From NCBI GenBank assembly GCA_963973915.1, contig CAXBBM010000006.1, forward strand, positions 1 to 64,000: a stretch of 64,000 nt of DNA. Reading direction: 5' to 3'. The stretch is from Polycyclovorans sp002706265 (lineage in GTDB: Bacteria > Pseudomonadota > Gammaproteobacteria > Nevskiales > Nevskiaceae). Numbering within the stretch: position 1 is the stretch's first letter; the number at the start of each line of letters is the position of its first letter. Shown one piece after another: positions 51,449 to 59,808 of the stretch. The notes beneath the pieces were generated by a model. The model was not told the origin of the DNA, made no database searches, and saw only the letters and a list, made by a program, of their open reading frames with translations. The translations under genes were made by a program, and so were the position numbers.

Positions 51449-51781
51449 ATGTCCAAACCGACCCATCTGTACCGCATCAGCTTTCGCAACCACGACCAGA
51501 TTTTCGAGGTTTATGCCCGCGAGGTCTCGCACGGTGCGCTGCTGGGTTTCGTGGAGATCGGCAAGCTGGTGTTTGGCGAGAAATCCAGCGTTGTCGTGGA
51601 CCCCACCGAAGAAAAGCTCAAGGCCCAGTTTGAAGGGGTGGAGCGGTTTTTCGTGCCGGCGCACGCGGTGATTCGCATCGATCAGGTCAGCGCCAGCGGG
51701 CCGTCGCGCATCACCGCAGCCGGTGAAGGCGGCAAGGTGATGCCGTTTCCGCTGTATCCCCCCAGCGCCCCCAAGAGCTGA
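51449..51781 (+). CDS. DUF1820 family protein
   Basis: The 110-residue protein matches DUF1820 across its length: LYRISFRNHDQIFEVYAREV, SHGALLGFVEIGKLVFGEKS, then EEKLKAQFEGVERFFVPAHA, VIRIDQV. It is cytoplasmic and of unknown function. TAAAAT lies six bases before the ATG (51437-51442), suggesting a leaderless or nearly leaderless transcript. The MBL hydrolase gene begins 6 bp downstream. Confidence 0.9.
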   Translation: MSKPTHLYRISFRNHDQIFEVYAREVSHGALLGFVEIGKLVFGEKSSVVVDPTEEKLKAQFEGVERFFVPAHAVIRIDQVSASGPSRITAAGEGGKVMPFPLYPPSAPKS

Positions 51782-51787
51782 ACGGTG

Positions 51788-52555
51788 ATGTTTCGCTTCG
51801 CCTCGCTGGGCTCGGGCAGCAAGGGCAACGGCACCCTCGTCGAAGCGGGGGGTGTTCGGGTGCTCATCGACTGTGGATTCGGCCTGAAGGACGCGCAGGC
51901 GCGCCTGGCGCGGCTGGGGCTGGAGGCCGGGCAGCTCGACGCCATTCTGGTCACCCACGAACACAGTGATCACGCCGGCGGCGTGGCGCGATTGGCGCGG
52001 CGATGCAACACGCCGGTGTATGGCACCCACGGCACCGTGCGGCGGATGAGAAATCCTGAAAATCTGACGATTCGCAGTTTCGATGCCGATACCTGCTTCG
52101 AGATTGGCGCGCTGCGGGTCACGGCGTTTTCGGTGCCGCACGACGCGGTGCAGCCCTGCCAGTTCCGCTTTGACTGGGGCGGTCGTTCACTGGGCGTGCT
52201 GTCCGATCTGGGACACGTGACGCCCCACGTCACCGACGCGTTGCGCGACCTTGATGCCTTGATGCTGGAGTTCAATCATGACCCGCAGATGCTCAGGGAC
52301 GGGCCCTATCCGCCCGCCTTGCGGGCGCGGGTGGCGGGCGACTGGGGGCATCTGTCCAACGCGCAGGCGGCCGCGCTGCTGGGCCAGTTGCCGCATCAGC
52401 GCCTGCAGCATCTGTGGCTGACCCACCTGTCGGAAACCAACAACACGCCGGACCATGCGCTGATGTCGATCGAGGACGCTCTGGGCGCGCCGCATCCGCT
52501 GGCCCGCTGCGCCACGCAGCTTGCAGGGTTTGGATGGTGCGAGGTGGTGGGGTAG
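51788..52555 (+). CDS. MBL-fold metallo-hydrolase, YycJ/WalJ-like
   Basis: The 255-residue protein has the start typical of this group (MFRFASLGSGSKGNGTLVEA), the metal motif THEHSDHAGG at about 58-67, a later His in VPHDAVQPC, Asp in GVLSDLGHV and the C-terminal WLTHLSETNNTPDHAL. Relatives (WalJ/YycJ) are 5'-3' exonuclease-like proteins tied to DNA repair or cell-wall signalling; the present role is not determined. ATG 51788 is preferred over GTG 51785. It follows the DUF1820 gene, probably as an operon. Confidence 0.9.
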   Translation: MFRFASLGSGSKGNGTLVEAGGVRVLIDCGFGLKDAQARLARLGLEAGQLDAILVTHEHSDHAGGVARLARRCNTPVYGTHGTVRRMRNPENLTIRSFDADTCFEIGALRVTAFSVPHDAVQPCQFRFDWGGRSLGVLSDLGHVTPHVTDALRDLDALMLEFNHDPQMLRDGPYPPALRARVAGDWGHLSNAQAAALLGQLPHQRLQHLWLTHLSETNNTPDHALMSIEDALGAPHPLARCATQLAGFGWCEVVG

Positions 52556-52598
52556 GCGACAATGGCGGGCTTGCCGCTCCTGTCTTGAGAAGCCCTTT

Positions 52599-55500
52599 AT
52601 GTCGTCGTTGCCCGTCACGCCGTCGGTCACCCTGATTCCCGGCGCCTGCTGGACCTCCGCTTTCAGGTTGCGCCGCCTGGCCACGGCGCTGGGCTGTGCG
52701 CCCGAGGCGCTGCGCATCCAGGACTTCTACCTCATCGATGGCGAGGCCGATGCCGATCGGCTGGCCGCGCTGGTCGGCGCCCAGGGGCTGAACTGGCAAA
52801 CCGCCACCACGCGCCTGTTCATCGTGCCGCGCATCGGCACCGTGTCGCCGTGGTCCAGCAAGGCCACCGACATTGCCCGGGTGTGCGGGCTGGACGGCGT
52901 TCGGCGCATCGAGCACGGCCGCGTGCTGCTGATCGACGGCCCGGCGCCGGCGGCGGCGGCGCTCAAGGCCGCCTACGACCCGATGATGGAGTCGGTGCTG
53001 CACGACGAGGCGGCGCTGGCGCAGGTATTCGATGCCCAGCCGCGGCGCGCATTGCGCAGCGTCGACGTGCTCGGCGGCGGGCGCGACGCGCTCTCCGCCG
53101 CGAATGCCGACTGGGGCCTGGCGCTGTCATCCGACGAGATCGACTACCTCACCGAGTACGCGCAGCAGGCCCGGCGCAACCTGACCGACGCCGAGCTGAT
53201 GATGTTTGCGCAGGTCAACAGCGAGCATTGCCGGCACAAGATCTTCAATGCCGAGTTCACCGTGGACGGCCAGACCCAGCCGCACTCGCTGTTCGACATG
53301 ATTCGCCTCACCTTCAAGGCCACACCCGAGGGCGTGCTGTCGGCCTACAAGGACAACGCCGCGGTGATGGCCGGGCCTGCGGCGATGCGCTGGTTCCCCG
53401 AGGCCGACCGCGTGTGGCGGGGCCATGAAGAGCCCGTGCACATTTTGATGAAGGTGGAAACCCACAACCACCCCACCGGCATCAGCCCCGATCCGGGCGC
53501 GGCCACCGGCAGCGGCGGCGAGATTCGGGACGAGGCGGCAACCGGTCGCGGCGGCAAGCCCAAGGCGGGTTTGGCCGCGTTCAACACCGCCAACCTGCGC
53601 ATTCCCGGCTTCGAGCAGCCGTGGGAGGCCCCGCTGTCGCGGCCCACACGCATGGCGTCGGCGCTGTCGATCATGCTCGAAGCGCCCATCGGCGCGGCGG
53701 CCTACAACAATGAATTTGGCCGGCCGTGCCTCAACGGCTATTTCCGCACGCTGGAACAGGTGATGCCCGATGGCCGCAATCGCGGTTATCACAAGCCCAT
53801 CATGATCGCCGGCGGCTACGGCAGCGTGCGCGACGGCCATGTGGACAAGTTGCCGGTGGTCGAAGGCGCGCTGCTGCTGGTGCTCGGCGGCCCGGCGATG
53901 CTGATTGGTCTGGGCGGCGGCGCGGCCAGTTCCATGGCCACCGGCAGCTCCACCGAGGCGCTGGACTTTGCCAGCGTGCAGCGCGCCAACCCCGAGCTGG
54001 AGCGCCGCTGTCAGGAAGTGGTCGATGCCTGCTGGCAGCTTGGGGACGCCAACCCCATCGTGTCGGTTCACGACGTCGGCGCCGGCGGCGTGTCCAACGC
54101 CCTGCCCGAGCTGGTGCACGCCGACGGGCGCGGCGGGCACTTCCGGCTGCGCGACATCCAGTCGGCCGACCCAGCGCTGTCGCCGATGGAAATCTGGTGC
54201 AACGAAAGCCAGGAGCGCTATGTGCTGGCCATCCGGCCCGAGGGGCTGGCGGTGATCGAAGCCGCCTGCGCGCGCGAGCGCTGCCCCATGGCCGTGGTCG
54301 GCACCGCCACCGCCGCGCCGCGACTCATCGTTGACGACGCCGGGTCGCAGCCGCACCCGGTGGACATGCCCATGGAGGTGTTGCTGGGCAAGCCGCCGCG
54401 CATGCGTCGTTCGACCAGCCGCGCCGCTGCGGTGACCCGCAAGCTGCCCAGGGTGGCGCTGGATGAGGCCATCACCCGGGTGCTGCGGCTGCCGGCCGTG
54501 GCGTCGAAGGAATTTCTCATCACCATCGGTGACCGCACCGTGGGCGGCCTGTCGGTGCGCGACCAGATGGTCGGCCCCTGGCAGGTGCCGGTGGCCGACT
54601 GCGCCGTCACCGCCACCGGCTTCACCGCCACCACCGGCGAGGCCATGGCCATGGGCGAGCGCCCGGCGCTGGCGCTGCTCGACGCCGCGGCATCGGGCCG
54701 TATGGCGGTGGCCGAAAGCATCACCAACATCGCCGCCGCCAAGATCGCCACGCTGTCGGACGTGCGGCTGTCGGCCAACTGGATGGCCGCCTGTGGTCAG
54801 GGCGATGAAGACGCCCGCCTGTTCGACGCGGTGCGCGCGGTGGGCGAGCAACTTTGCCCGGCGCTGGGCCTGTGCATCCCGGTGGGCAAGGATTCGCTGT
54901 CAATGAAGTCGCAGTGGCGCGATGACGCCGGTGCCGAGCAGGTGCAGACCGCGCCAGTGTCGCTGGTGGTCACCGCCTTCGCGCCGGTGGCCGATGTGCG
55001 CCGCAGCCTGACCCCGCAACTCTCGCCTGACCCCGACACCCGGCTGTTGCTGGTCGATCTGGGCAACAGCCGCAACCGTCTCGGCGGTTCGGCGCTGGCG
55101 CAGGTTTACGGTGAACTCGGTGAAGTCGCGCCCGATCTGGACCAGCCCGCGCAGCTCAAGGCGGCCTGGAATCTGGTCCAGCGCTGGAACGACGGCCGCC
55201 TGCTGGCCTACCACGACCGCTCCGACGGCGGCCTGCTGGTCACCCTGCTGGAAATGGCCTTTGCCGGACATTGCGGCCTGCGCATCGACCTGCCCGAAGG
55301 CGATCTCATCGGCCAGCTGTTCGCCGAAGAGCTGGGCATGGTGGTGCAGGTGCACAAGCGCGATGCCGATGCCTTTGCCACCGATGGGCTGGCGGCAGGC
55401 CTCACCATCCAGACGCTGGGCGCGCCCAGTGCAGACGACCAGATTCGCCTGCTCATGGACGGCGCCCAGCGCTATGCCGCGTCGCGGGTGCACCTGCATC

Positions 55501-56441
55501 AGACCTGGGCCGAAACCAGTTACCGGATCGCCGCGCTGCGCGACGACCCCGAGTGCGCGCGCGAGGCCTTCGCGGCGCTGGCCGATCAGCAAGATCCCGG
55601 TCTTTCGGTGCGCCACAGCATGGATGCGCTTCCACCACGCGGCACGCCGCACGCCGCGCAGCGGCCCAAGGTCGCCATCCTTCGCGAGCAGGGCGTCAAC
55701 AGCCAGGCTGAAATGGCCTGGGCCTTCGATCAGGCCGGATTCGAGACGGTAGACGTGCACATGACCGACGTGCTCGAAGGCCGCGTGCAGCTTATGGACT
55801 TTGCCGGGCTGGTGGCCTGCGGCGGCTTTTCCTACGGCGACGTGCTGGGCGCCGGGCAGGGCTGGGCGCGCACCATCGAGTTCAACGCGCGCGCCCAGAC
55901 GGCGTTTGCCGGGTTCCTTGCGCACCCCGAACGCTTTGCGCTGGGCATCTGCAACGGCTGCCAGATGTTGGCCGCCTTGAAAGACCTGGTGCCGGGCGCC
56001 GAGCACTGGCCCGCATTTCGCCGCAACCGCTCCGAGCAGTTCGAGGCACGGTGGACCATGGTGGAAATTCCCGAGTCGCGGTCGCTGTTCATGGCCGGCA
56101 TGGCCGGGTCAAGGCTCCCGATTGCCGTCGCCCACGGCGAAGGCCGCGCGGTGTTTGATCACGCCCGCCACCTCGCGGCCGCACAGGCCGGCGGGCAGGT
56201 GGCGCTGCGCTTCATCAGCCGTCACGGCGCGGTCGCCAGCCGCTACCCCGACAACCCCAACGGCTCGCCCGAAGGCATCACCGGCGTCTGCAATGCCGAT
56301 GGCCGGGTCACGATCCTCATGCCGCACCCCGAACGCACCGTGGCCGGTACCACCGGCTCGTGGTGGCCGGAAGCCGTGCGCGGCAACTCGGTGACGCCCT
56401 GGGCGCAGATGTTCAGGAATGCACGGCGCTGGGTGGGGTAG
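52599..56441 (+). CDS. purL: Phosphoribosylformylglycinamidine synthase
   Basis: The 1280-residue single-chain PurL carries out the fourth step of purine synthesis (FGAR to FGAM). Domains in order are an N-terminal PurS-like part (1-150), linker, two AIRS-type ATP-binding halves (MMFAQVNSEHCRHKIFNAEF and MKVETHNHPTGISPDPGAAT are signatures) and a C-terminal class-I glutamine amidotransferase (about 1025-1280). Its nucleophile is Cys1118 in GICNGCQM, and the His/Glu pair is in LMPHPERTV. It is full length for the large gammaproteobacterial type. ATG 52599 fits family starts. Confidence 0.97.
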   Translation: MSSLPVTPSVTLIPGACWTSAFRLRRLATALGCAPEALRIQDFYLIDGEADADRLAALVGAQGLNWQTATTRLFIVPRIGTVSPWSSKATDIARVCGLDGVRRIEHGRVLLIDGPAPAAAALKAAYDPMMESVLHDEAALAQVFDAQPRRALRSVDVLGGGRDALSAANADWGLALSSDEIDYLTEYAQQARRNLTDAELMMFAQVNSEHCRHKIFNAEFTVDGQTQPHSLFDMIRLTFKATPEGVLSAYKDNAAVMAGPAAMRWFPEADRVWRGHEEPVHILMKVETHNHPTGISPDPGAATGSGGEIRDEAATGRGGKPKAGLAAFNTANLRIPGFEQPWEAPLSRPTRMASALSIMLEAPIGAAAYNNEFGRPCLNGYFRTLEQVMPDGRNRGYHKPIMIAGGYGSVRDGHVDKLPVVEGALLLVLGGPAMLIGLGGGAASSMATGSSTEALDFASVQRANPELERRCQEVVDACWQLGDANPIVSVHDVGAGGVSNALPELVHADGRGGHFRLRDIQSADPALSPMEIWCNESQERYVLAIRPEGLAVIEAACARERCPMAVVGTATAAPRLIVDDAGSQPHPVDMPMEVLLGKPPRMRRSTSRAAAVTRKLPRVALDEAITRVLRLPAVASKEFLITIGDRTVGGLSVRDQMVGPWQVPVADCAVTATGFTATTGEAMAMGERPALALLDAAASGRMAVAESITNIAAAKIATLSDVRLSANWMAACGQGDEDARLFDAVRAVGEQLCPALGLCIPVGKDSLSMKSQWRDDAGAEQVQTAPVSLVVTAFAPVADVRRSLTPQLSPDPDTRLLLVDLGNSRNRLGGSALAQVYGELGEVAPDLDQPAQLKAAWNLVQRWNDGRLLAYHDRSDGGLLVTLLEMAFAGHCGLRIDLPEGDLIGQLFAEELGMVVQVHKRDADAFATDGLAAGLTIQTLGAPSADDQIRLLMDGAQRYAASRVHLHQTWAETSYRIAALRDDPECAREAFAALADQQDPGLSVRHSMDALPPRGTPHAAQRPKVAILREQGVNSQAEMAWAFDQAGFETVDVHMTDVLEGRVQLMDFAGLVACGGFSYGDVLGAGQGWARTIEFNARAQTAFAGFLAHPERFALGICNGCQMLAALKDLVPGAEHWPAFRRNRSEQFEARWTMVEIPESRSLFMAGMAGSRLPIAVAHGEGRAVFDHARHLAAAQAGGQVALRFISRHGAVASRYPDNPNGSPEGITGVCNADGRVTILMPHPERTVAGTTGSWWPEAVRGNSVTPWAQMFRNARRWVG

Positions 56442-56452
56442 GCAGATGTGGG

Positions 56453-56481
56453 TTGTCAGGGATCGGCAGAGAATCGATACT
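56453..56481 (+). promoter_or_regulatory. Promoter of the mazEF-type operon
   Basis: TTGTCA (56453-56458, 5 of 6 to -35 consensus), a 17-bp spacer and GATACT (56476-56481, 4 of 6 to -10) lie 12 bp after the purL stop. They give a start about 25 bases upstream of the antitoxin ATG. Confidence 0.6.
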
Positions 56482-56485
56482 GCCA

Positions 56486-56497
56486 ATTACATGTAAT
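56486..56497. promoter_or_regulatory. Palindromic operator, likely antitoxin binding site
   Basis: ATTACATGTAAT is a perfect 12-bp palindrome overlapping the predicted transcription start of the toxin-antitoxin pair. Antitoxins of MazE type commonly bind such palindromes to autorepress. Confidence 0.6.
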
Positions 56498-56512
56498 GAA
56501 GGGGATGCCCCC

Positions 56513-56725
56513 ATGTTGTCGCCAAATGCCGAACGCGTGAGACGCCGTCGCGATGTACTGCGGGCTCTGGGTCTGCGCCCGGTGCAGATCTGGGTGCCAG
56601 ACACGCGCCGCAAGGGCTTTGCTGAAGAATGTCGGCGACAGTCACGCCTTTTGCGCCATGACGCCCACGACGCCGACGTGACGCAGTGGATTGAGGATGC
56701 TGGCGACACAACGGGCTGGCAGTGA
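56513..56725 (+). CDS. MazE-type antitoxin (DUF3018 family)
   Basis: The 70-residue protein shows the DUF3018 pattern: RVRRRRDVLRALGLRPVQIW, VPDTRRKGFAEECRRQSRLL, ending in an acidic segment WIEDAGDTTGWQ that would wrap the toxin. ATG 56513 has AAGGGGA upstream; the in-frame upstream extension overlaps purL and is excluded. It overlaps the toxin gene by 4 bp, the usual antitoxin-first coupling. Confidence 0.88.
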   Translation: MLSPNAERVRRRRDVLRALGLRPVQIWVPDTRRKGFAEECRRQSRLLRHDAHDADVTQWIEDAGDTTGWQ

Positions 56726-57045
56726 ATCGGGGTGATTTGGTGACCGTGGCGCTCCCGGGCGACTACGGCAAGCCAAGACCGGCCTTGGTCATCCAGTCGG
56801 ACTTGTTTGACGAGCATCCGTCAGTGGCCGTCCTTCCCGTCACCAGCGAACTGCGCGATGCGCCATTGTTCAGGATTGCCCTCCAGCCGGACGCTAAAAA
56901 CGGCCTGCGCAAGCCCTCGCAAGTCATGGTCGACAAACCTCACACCGTGGCGCGGGAACGATTGGGCCCGGTATTCGGGCGACTTGATGACATGACTTTA
57001 CTGACGGTGAATCGTGCGTTGGCGCTATTCGTGGGCTTGGCCTGA
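56722..57045 (+). CDS. MazF/PemK-type toxin (endoribonuclease)
   Basis: The 107-residue protein begins at GTG with NRGDLVTVALPGDYGKPRPA, the MazF/PemK signature (RGD-x-x-x-V plus KPRPA). LPVTSELRDAPLFRIAL and GLRKPSQVMVDKPHTVARER with the conserved S-Q-x-x-x-D and R follow. It should cleave mRNA at short sequences when free of antitoxin. No frameshift or truncation is visible, so the pair looks functional. It ends 13 bp before the convergent gspF. Confidence 0.92.
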   Translation: MNRGDLVTVALPGDYGKPRPALVIQSDLFDEHPSVAVLPVTSELRDAPLFRIALQPDAKNGLRKPSQVMVDKPHTVARERLGPVFGRLDDMTLLTVNRALALFVGLA

Positions 57046-57058
57046 GGGCAGGCGCTGT

Positions 57059-58276
57059 TCACTGCACCAACTGGTTGAGATCAAAGATCGGCAGCAGAAT
57101 CGCGAGCACGATGGTCAGCACCACCCCGCCCATGGTGAGAATCAGCACCGGTTCGAACACGCCCATGAGGCCGGCCACCAGGGTTTCGACCTCGCGCTCC
57201 TGATTGTCGGCGGCGCGCTCCAGCATGTCGTCGAGCTTGCCGCTGGCTTCGCCGCTGCCGATCAGGTGCACGCTGATCGGTGGAAACAGCTTGCTCTGGC
57301 CCAGCGCGCGCGACAGCGAGGCGCCCTCCCGCACCCTGACCGCCGCCTGTTCGATGGCCTCGCGCATCGGCAGGTTGGTGACCACCTGGGTGCCGATCTG
57401 CATGGCGTCCAGAATCGGCACGCCGCTGCCGAACAGGATGCCGAGGGTGCGGGTGAAGCGGCCGGTGTTGGCGCCGCGGATCAGCCGGCCGATCAGCGGC
57501 AGTCGCAGCACATTGCGGTGCACTCGCCGCTTGAAGGCATCCTTGCGCATCATCCATGAGAAGGCGGCGCCGCCAAGGCCCATCAGAATCAGCATCAGCA
57601 CGCCGTAGGCCTTGAGAAAGTCGGAGGTGGCGATCAGCCCGATGGTGAGGGCGGGCAGTTCGGTGTCGATGCTGTCGAACACGTCGACCACCTGCGGCAC
57701 CACGAAGGTCAGCAACAGCACCACGACGGCGATGGCAACGATGGTGAGAATCACCGGGTAAACCGCCGCGAGCATGATCTTCTGCTGCATGGCCTGTCGC
57801 TTTTCGACGTAGTCGGCCAGCCGGTCGAGAATGTGGTCGAGCTTGCCGGAGGACTCGCCGGCCTGAACCGTGGCGCGGAACAGCGGCGGAAAGGCGCTGG
57901 GAAACTGGTTCAGCGCCGTCGCCAGCGGGTTGCCCTCGATCACGCTGGCCCGCACGCCCAGCGCGAGGCGCTGCACATGCTTGCGCTCACTCTGCTCGGC
58001 GACCGCGGTCAGCGATTCGTCCAGCGGCAGGCCGGAACGGGCCAGGGTGGCCAATTGGCGGGTGAACAGCGCCAGCTCGGTGCTGGACAGCGAGCCGCCG
58101 CGGCGTTTGATGGAAAAACCGGCCGCGCTGCGGCGTTCGGCAACCTCGTGTACGTCCAGCGGCATCAGGCCCTGATCGCGCAACTGGCTGCGCGCCTGAC
58201 GCGGCGTGTCGCCTTCGATCAGCCCCTTGCGGTTGCGGCCGCGCGCATCCAGCGCGGTGTATTCGTAAGCCGGCAT
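57059..58276 (-). CDS. gspF: Type II secretion inner-membrane protein GspF
   Basis: The 405-residue protein has the tandem T2SF domains, each about 120 residues. The first has FTRQLATLARSGLPLDESLT; the second has FTRTLGILFGSGVPILDAMQ. Three TM helices lie near 170-190, 220-240 and 370-395, and the start MPAYEYTALDARGRNRKGLI is family-typical. It is the inner-membrane platform of the type II secretion system. It lies 32 bp downstream of gspE. Confidence 0.96.
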   Translation of the reverse strand: MPAYEYTALDARGRNRKGLIEGDTPRQARSQLRDQGLMPLDVHEVAERRSAAGFSIKRRGGSLSSTELALFTRQLATLARSGLPLDESLTAVAEQSERKHVQRLALGVRASVIEGNPLATALNQFPSAFPPLFRATVQAGESSGKLDHILDRLADYVEKRQAMQQKIMLAAVYPVILTIVAIAVVVLLLTFVVPQVVDVFDSIDTELPALTIGLIATSDFLKAYGVLMLILMGLGGAAFSWMMRKDAFKRRVHRNVLRLPLIGRLIRGANTGRFTRTLGILFGSGVPILDAMQIGTQVVTNLPMREAIEQAAVRVREGASLSRALGQSKLFPPISVHLIGSGEASGKLDDMLERAADNQEREVETLVAGLMGVFEPVLILTMGGVVLTIVLAILLPIFDLNQLVQ

Positions 58277-58308
58277 CGGTCAGGCCCGGCGTGCGGCGTA
58301 GGCGCGGG

Positions 58309-59808
58309 TCATGCCTCGATCGTCACGCGCAGCACTTCTTTCAGGGTGGTCTGGCCGGCGATGACCTTGGCGCGGCCTGAATCGAGAATGCCGGCGTTGC
58401 GGGTGCGGGCGTAGGTTTCGAGCTTTTGCTCGCTGGCCTCGTCGTGAATCATGGTTTCGAGTGTGCGATCGAGGCCGATGAGCTCGTGAATGCCGCTGCG
58501 GCCGCTGAAGCCGGTGTGCCGGCACTGCGGGCAGCCGTCCGGTTTGTACAGCGTCAGCGGCAGGTCGGGCGCCACGGCGAGCTGCTCTTTCTCGACGATG
58601 CTGGCCTCGTAGGGCGTCTTGCAGGCAGGGCACAGGGTGCGCACCAGGCGCTGTGCCATCAGGCCGATCAGCGATGCGCTGAGCTGGTAGGGCTCCACGC
58701 CCATGTCACGCAGCCGGGTAATGGCGCCCACGGCGGTGTTGGTGTGCAGGGTCGAGAGCACCAGGTGGCCGGTCTGGCTGGCCTGCACGGCGATTTCGGC
58801 GGTCTCCAGGTCGCGGATTTCACCGACCATCACCACGTCGGGGTCTTGACGAAGAATGGCGCGCAGGCCCCGGGCAAAGGTCATGTCCACCTTGGCGTTG
58901 ACCTGTGTCTGGCCAATGCCGTCGATGTTGTATTCGATGGGGTCTTCCACCGTCATGATGTTGCGGCTGCGGTCGTTCAGGGCCGACAGCGCCGAATACA
59001 GCGTGGTGGTCTTGCCCGAGCCGGTGGGGCCGGTGACCAGCAGAATGCCGTAGGGCCGCTCGATCAGTTTGGTGAGCAGCGCGGCCTGCTCGGGCAGCAT
59101 GCCCAGCTGGGCGATGTCGAGCCGTTCGGCCTGCTTGTCGAGAATACGCATCACCACACGTTCGCTGTTGGCGCCGGTGGGAATGGTGGAAACGCGCACG
59201 TCGACCTTGCGGCCGCCGAAGCCGCGCGAGATGCGGCCGTCTTGCGGCAGGCGCTTTTCGGCGATGTCGAGCTTGGCCATCACCTTGATGCGTGACACCA
59301 GCCGCGGCCCCAGCGCGCGCGGCGGCGCCATCACCTCGCGCAGCACGCCGTCGACGCGGAAGCGGATCTGCAGCCGGGTTTCGAAGCTTTCGATGTGGAT
59401 GTCAGAGGCGTTTTCCTTGATCGCCTCGATCAGCAGACCGTTGATGAACTTGATCACCGGCGCGTCGTCGCTGGACTCGAGCAGGTCCTGGTTGTCCTGC
59501 AGGGCGTGGGCCAGCGCGTCGAGGTCTTCGGCGTCGTCCATGCCGTTGATCAACGCGGCGCTGGCAGCCGTCTGGCCCTCATAGGTTTTTTGCAGCAGCG
59601 CGTCGAACTCCAGCGCGGGCACCGGCCTGAGCTTGACCGGCTGGCCGACGAAGCGGCGGGTCTCCTGCACGGCGTCGATGGACGCGCCCTCACGCACACA
59701 CAGCTGCACGCGCCCGTCGACCCAGGCATTGACGATGACGCCGTGGCGACGCGCGAAGGCGAAGCTGGGACGCGGCAGCGGCTGACCGTCGGGGGTGTTG
59801 ACGCTCAT
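58309..59808 (-). CDS. gspE: Type II secretion ATPase GspE
   Basis: The 499-residue ATPase has an N-terminal GspE/PulE domain, Walker A GPTGSGKTTT at about 260-269, the Asp box and the Walker B region VMVGEIRDLETAEIAVQASQ, TGHLVLSTLHTN. The C-terminal tetracysteine zinc motif (LCPACK and CPQCRHTG) is complete. It powers pseudopilus assembly. It overlaps gspD by 4 bp. Confidence 0.97.
   Translation of the reverse strand: MSVNTPDGQPLPRPSFAFARRHGVIVNAWVDGRVQLCVREGASIDAVQETRRFVGQPVKLRPVPALEFDALLQKTYEGQTAASAALINGMDDAEDLDALAHALQDNQDLLESSDDAPVIKFINGLLIEAIKENASDIHIESFETRLQIRFRVDGVLREVMAPPRALGPRLVSRIKVMAKLDIAEKRLPQDGRISRGFGGRKVDVRVSTIPTGANSERVVMRILDKQAERLDIAQLGMLPEQAALLTKLIERPYGILLVTGPTGSGKTTTLYSALSALNDRSRNIMTVEDPIEYNIDGIGQTQVNAKVDMTFARGLRAILRQDPDVVMVGEIRDLETAEIAVQASQTGHLVLSTLHTNTAVGAITRLRDMGVEPYQLSASLIGLMAQRLVRTLCPACKTPYEASIVEKEQLAVAPDLPLTLYKPDGCPQCRHTGFSGRSGIHELIGLDRTLETMIHDEASEQKLETYARTRNAGILDSGRAKVIAGQTTLKEVLRVTIEA

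Noticed and set aside
53127..54851. 574-codon minus-strand open frame inside purL
   Set aside because: It is a composition-driven antisense frame; PurL covers the region with full domain structure.
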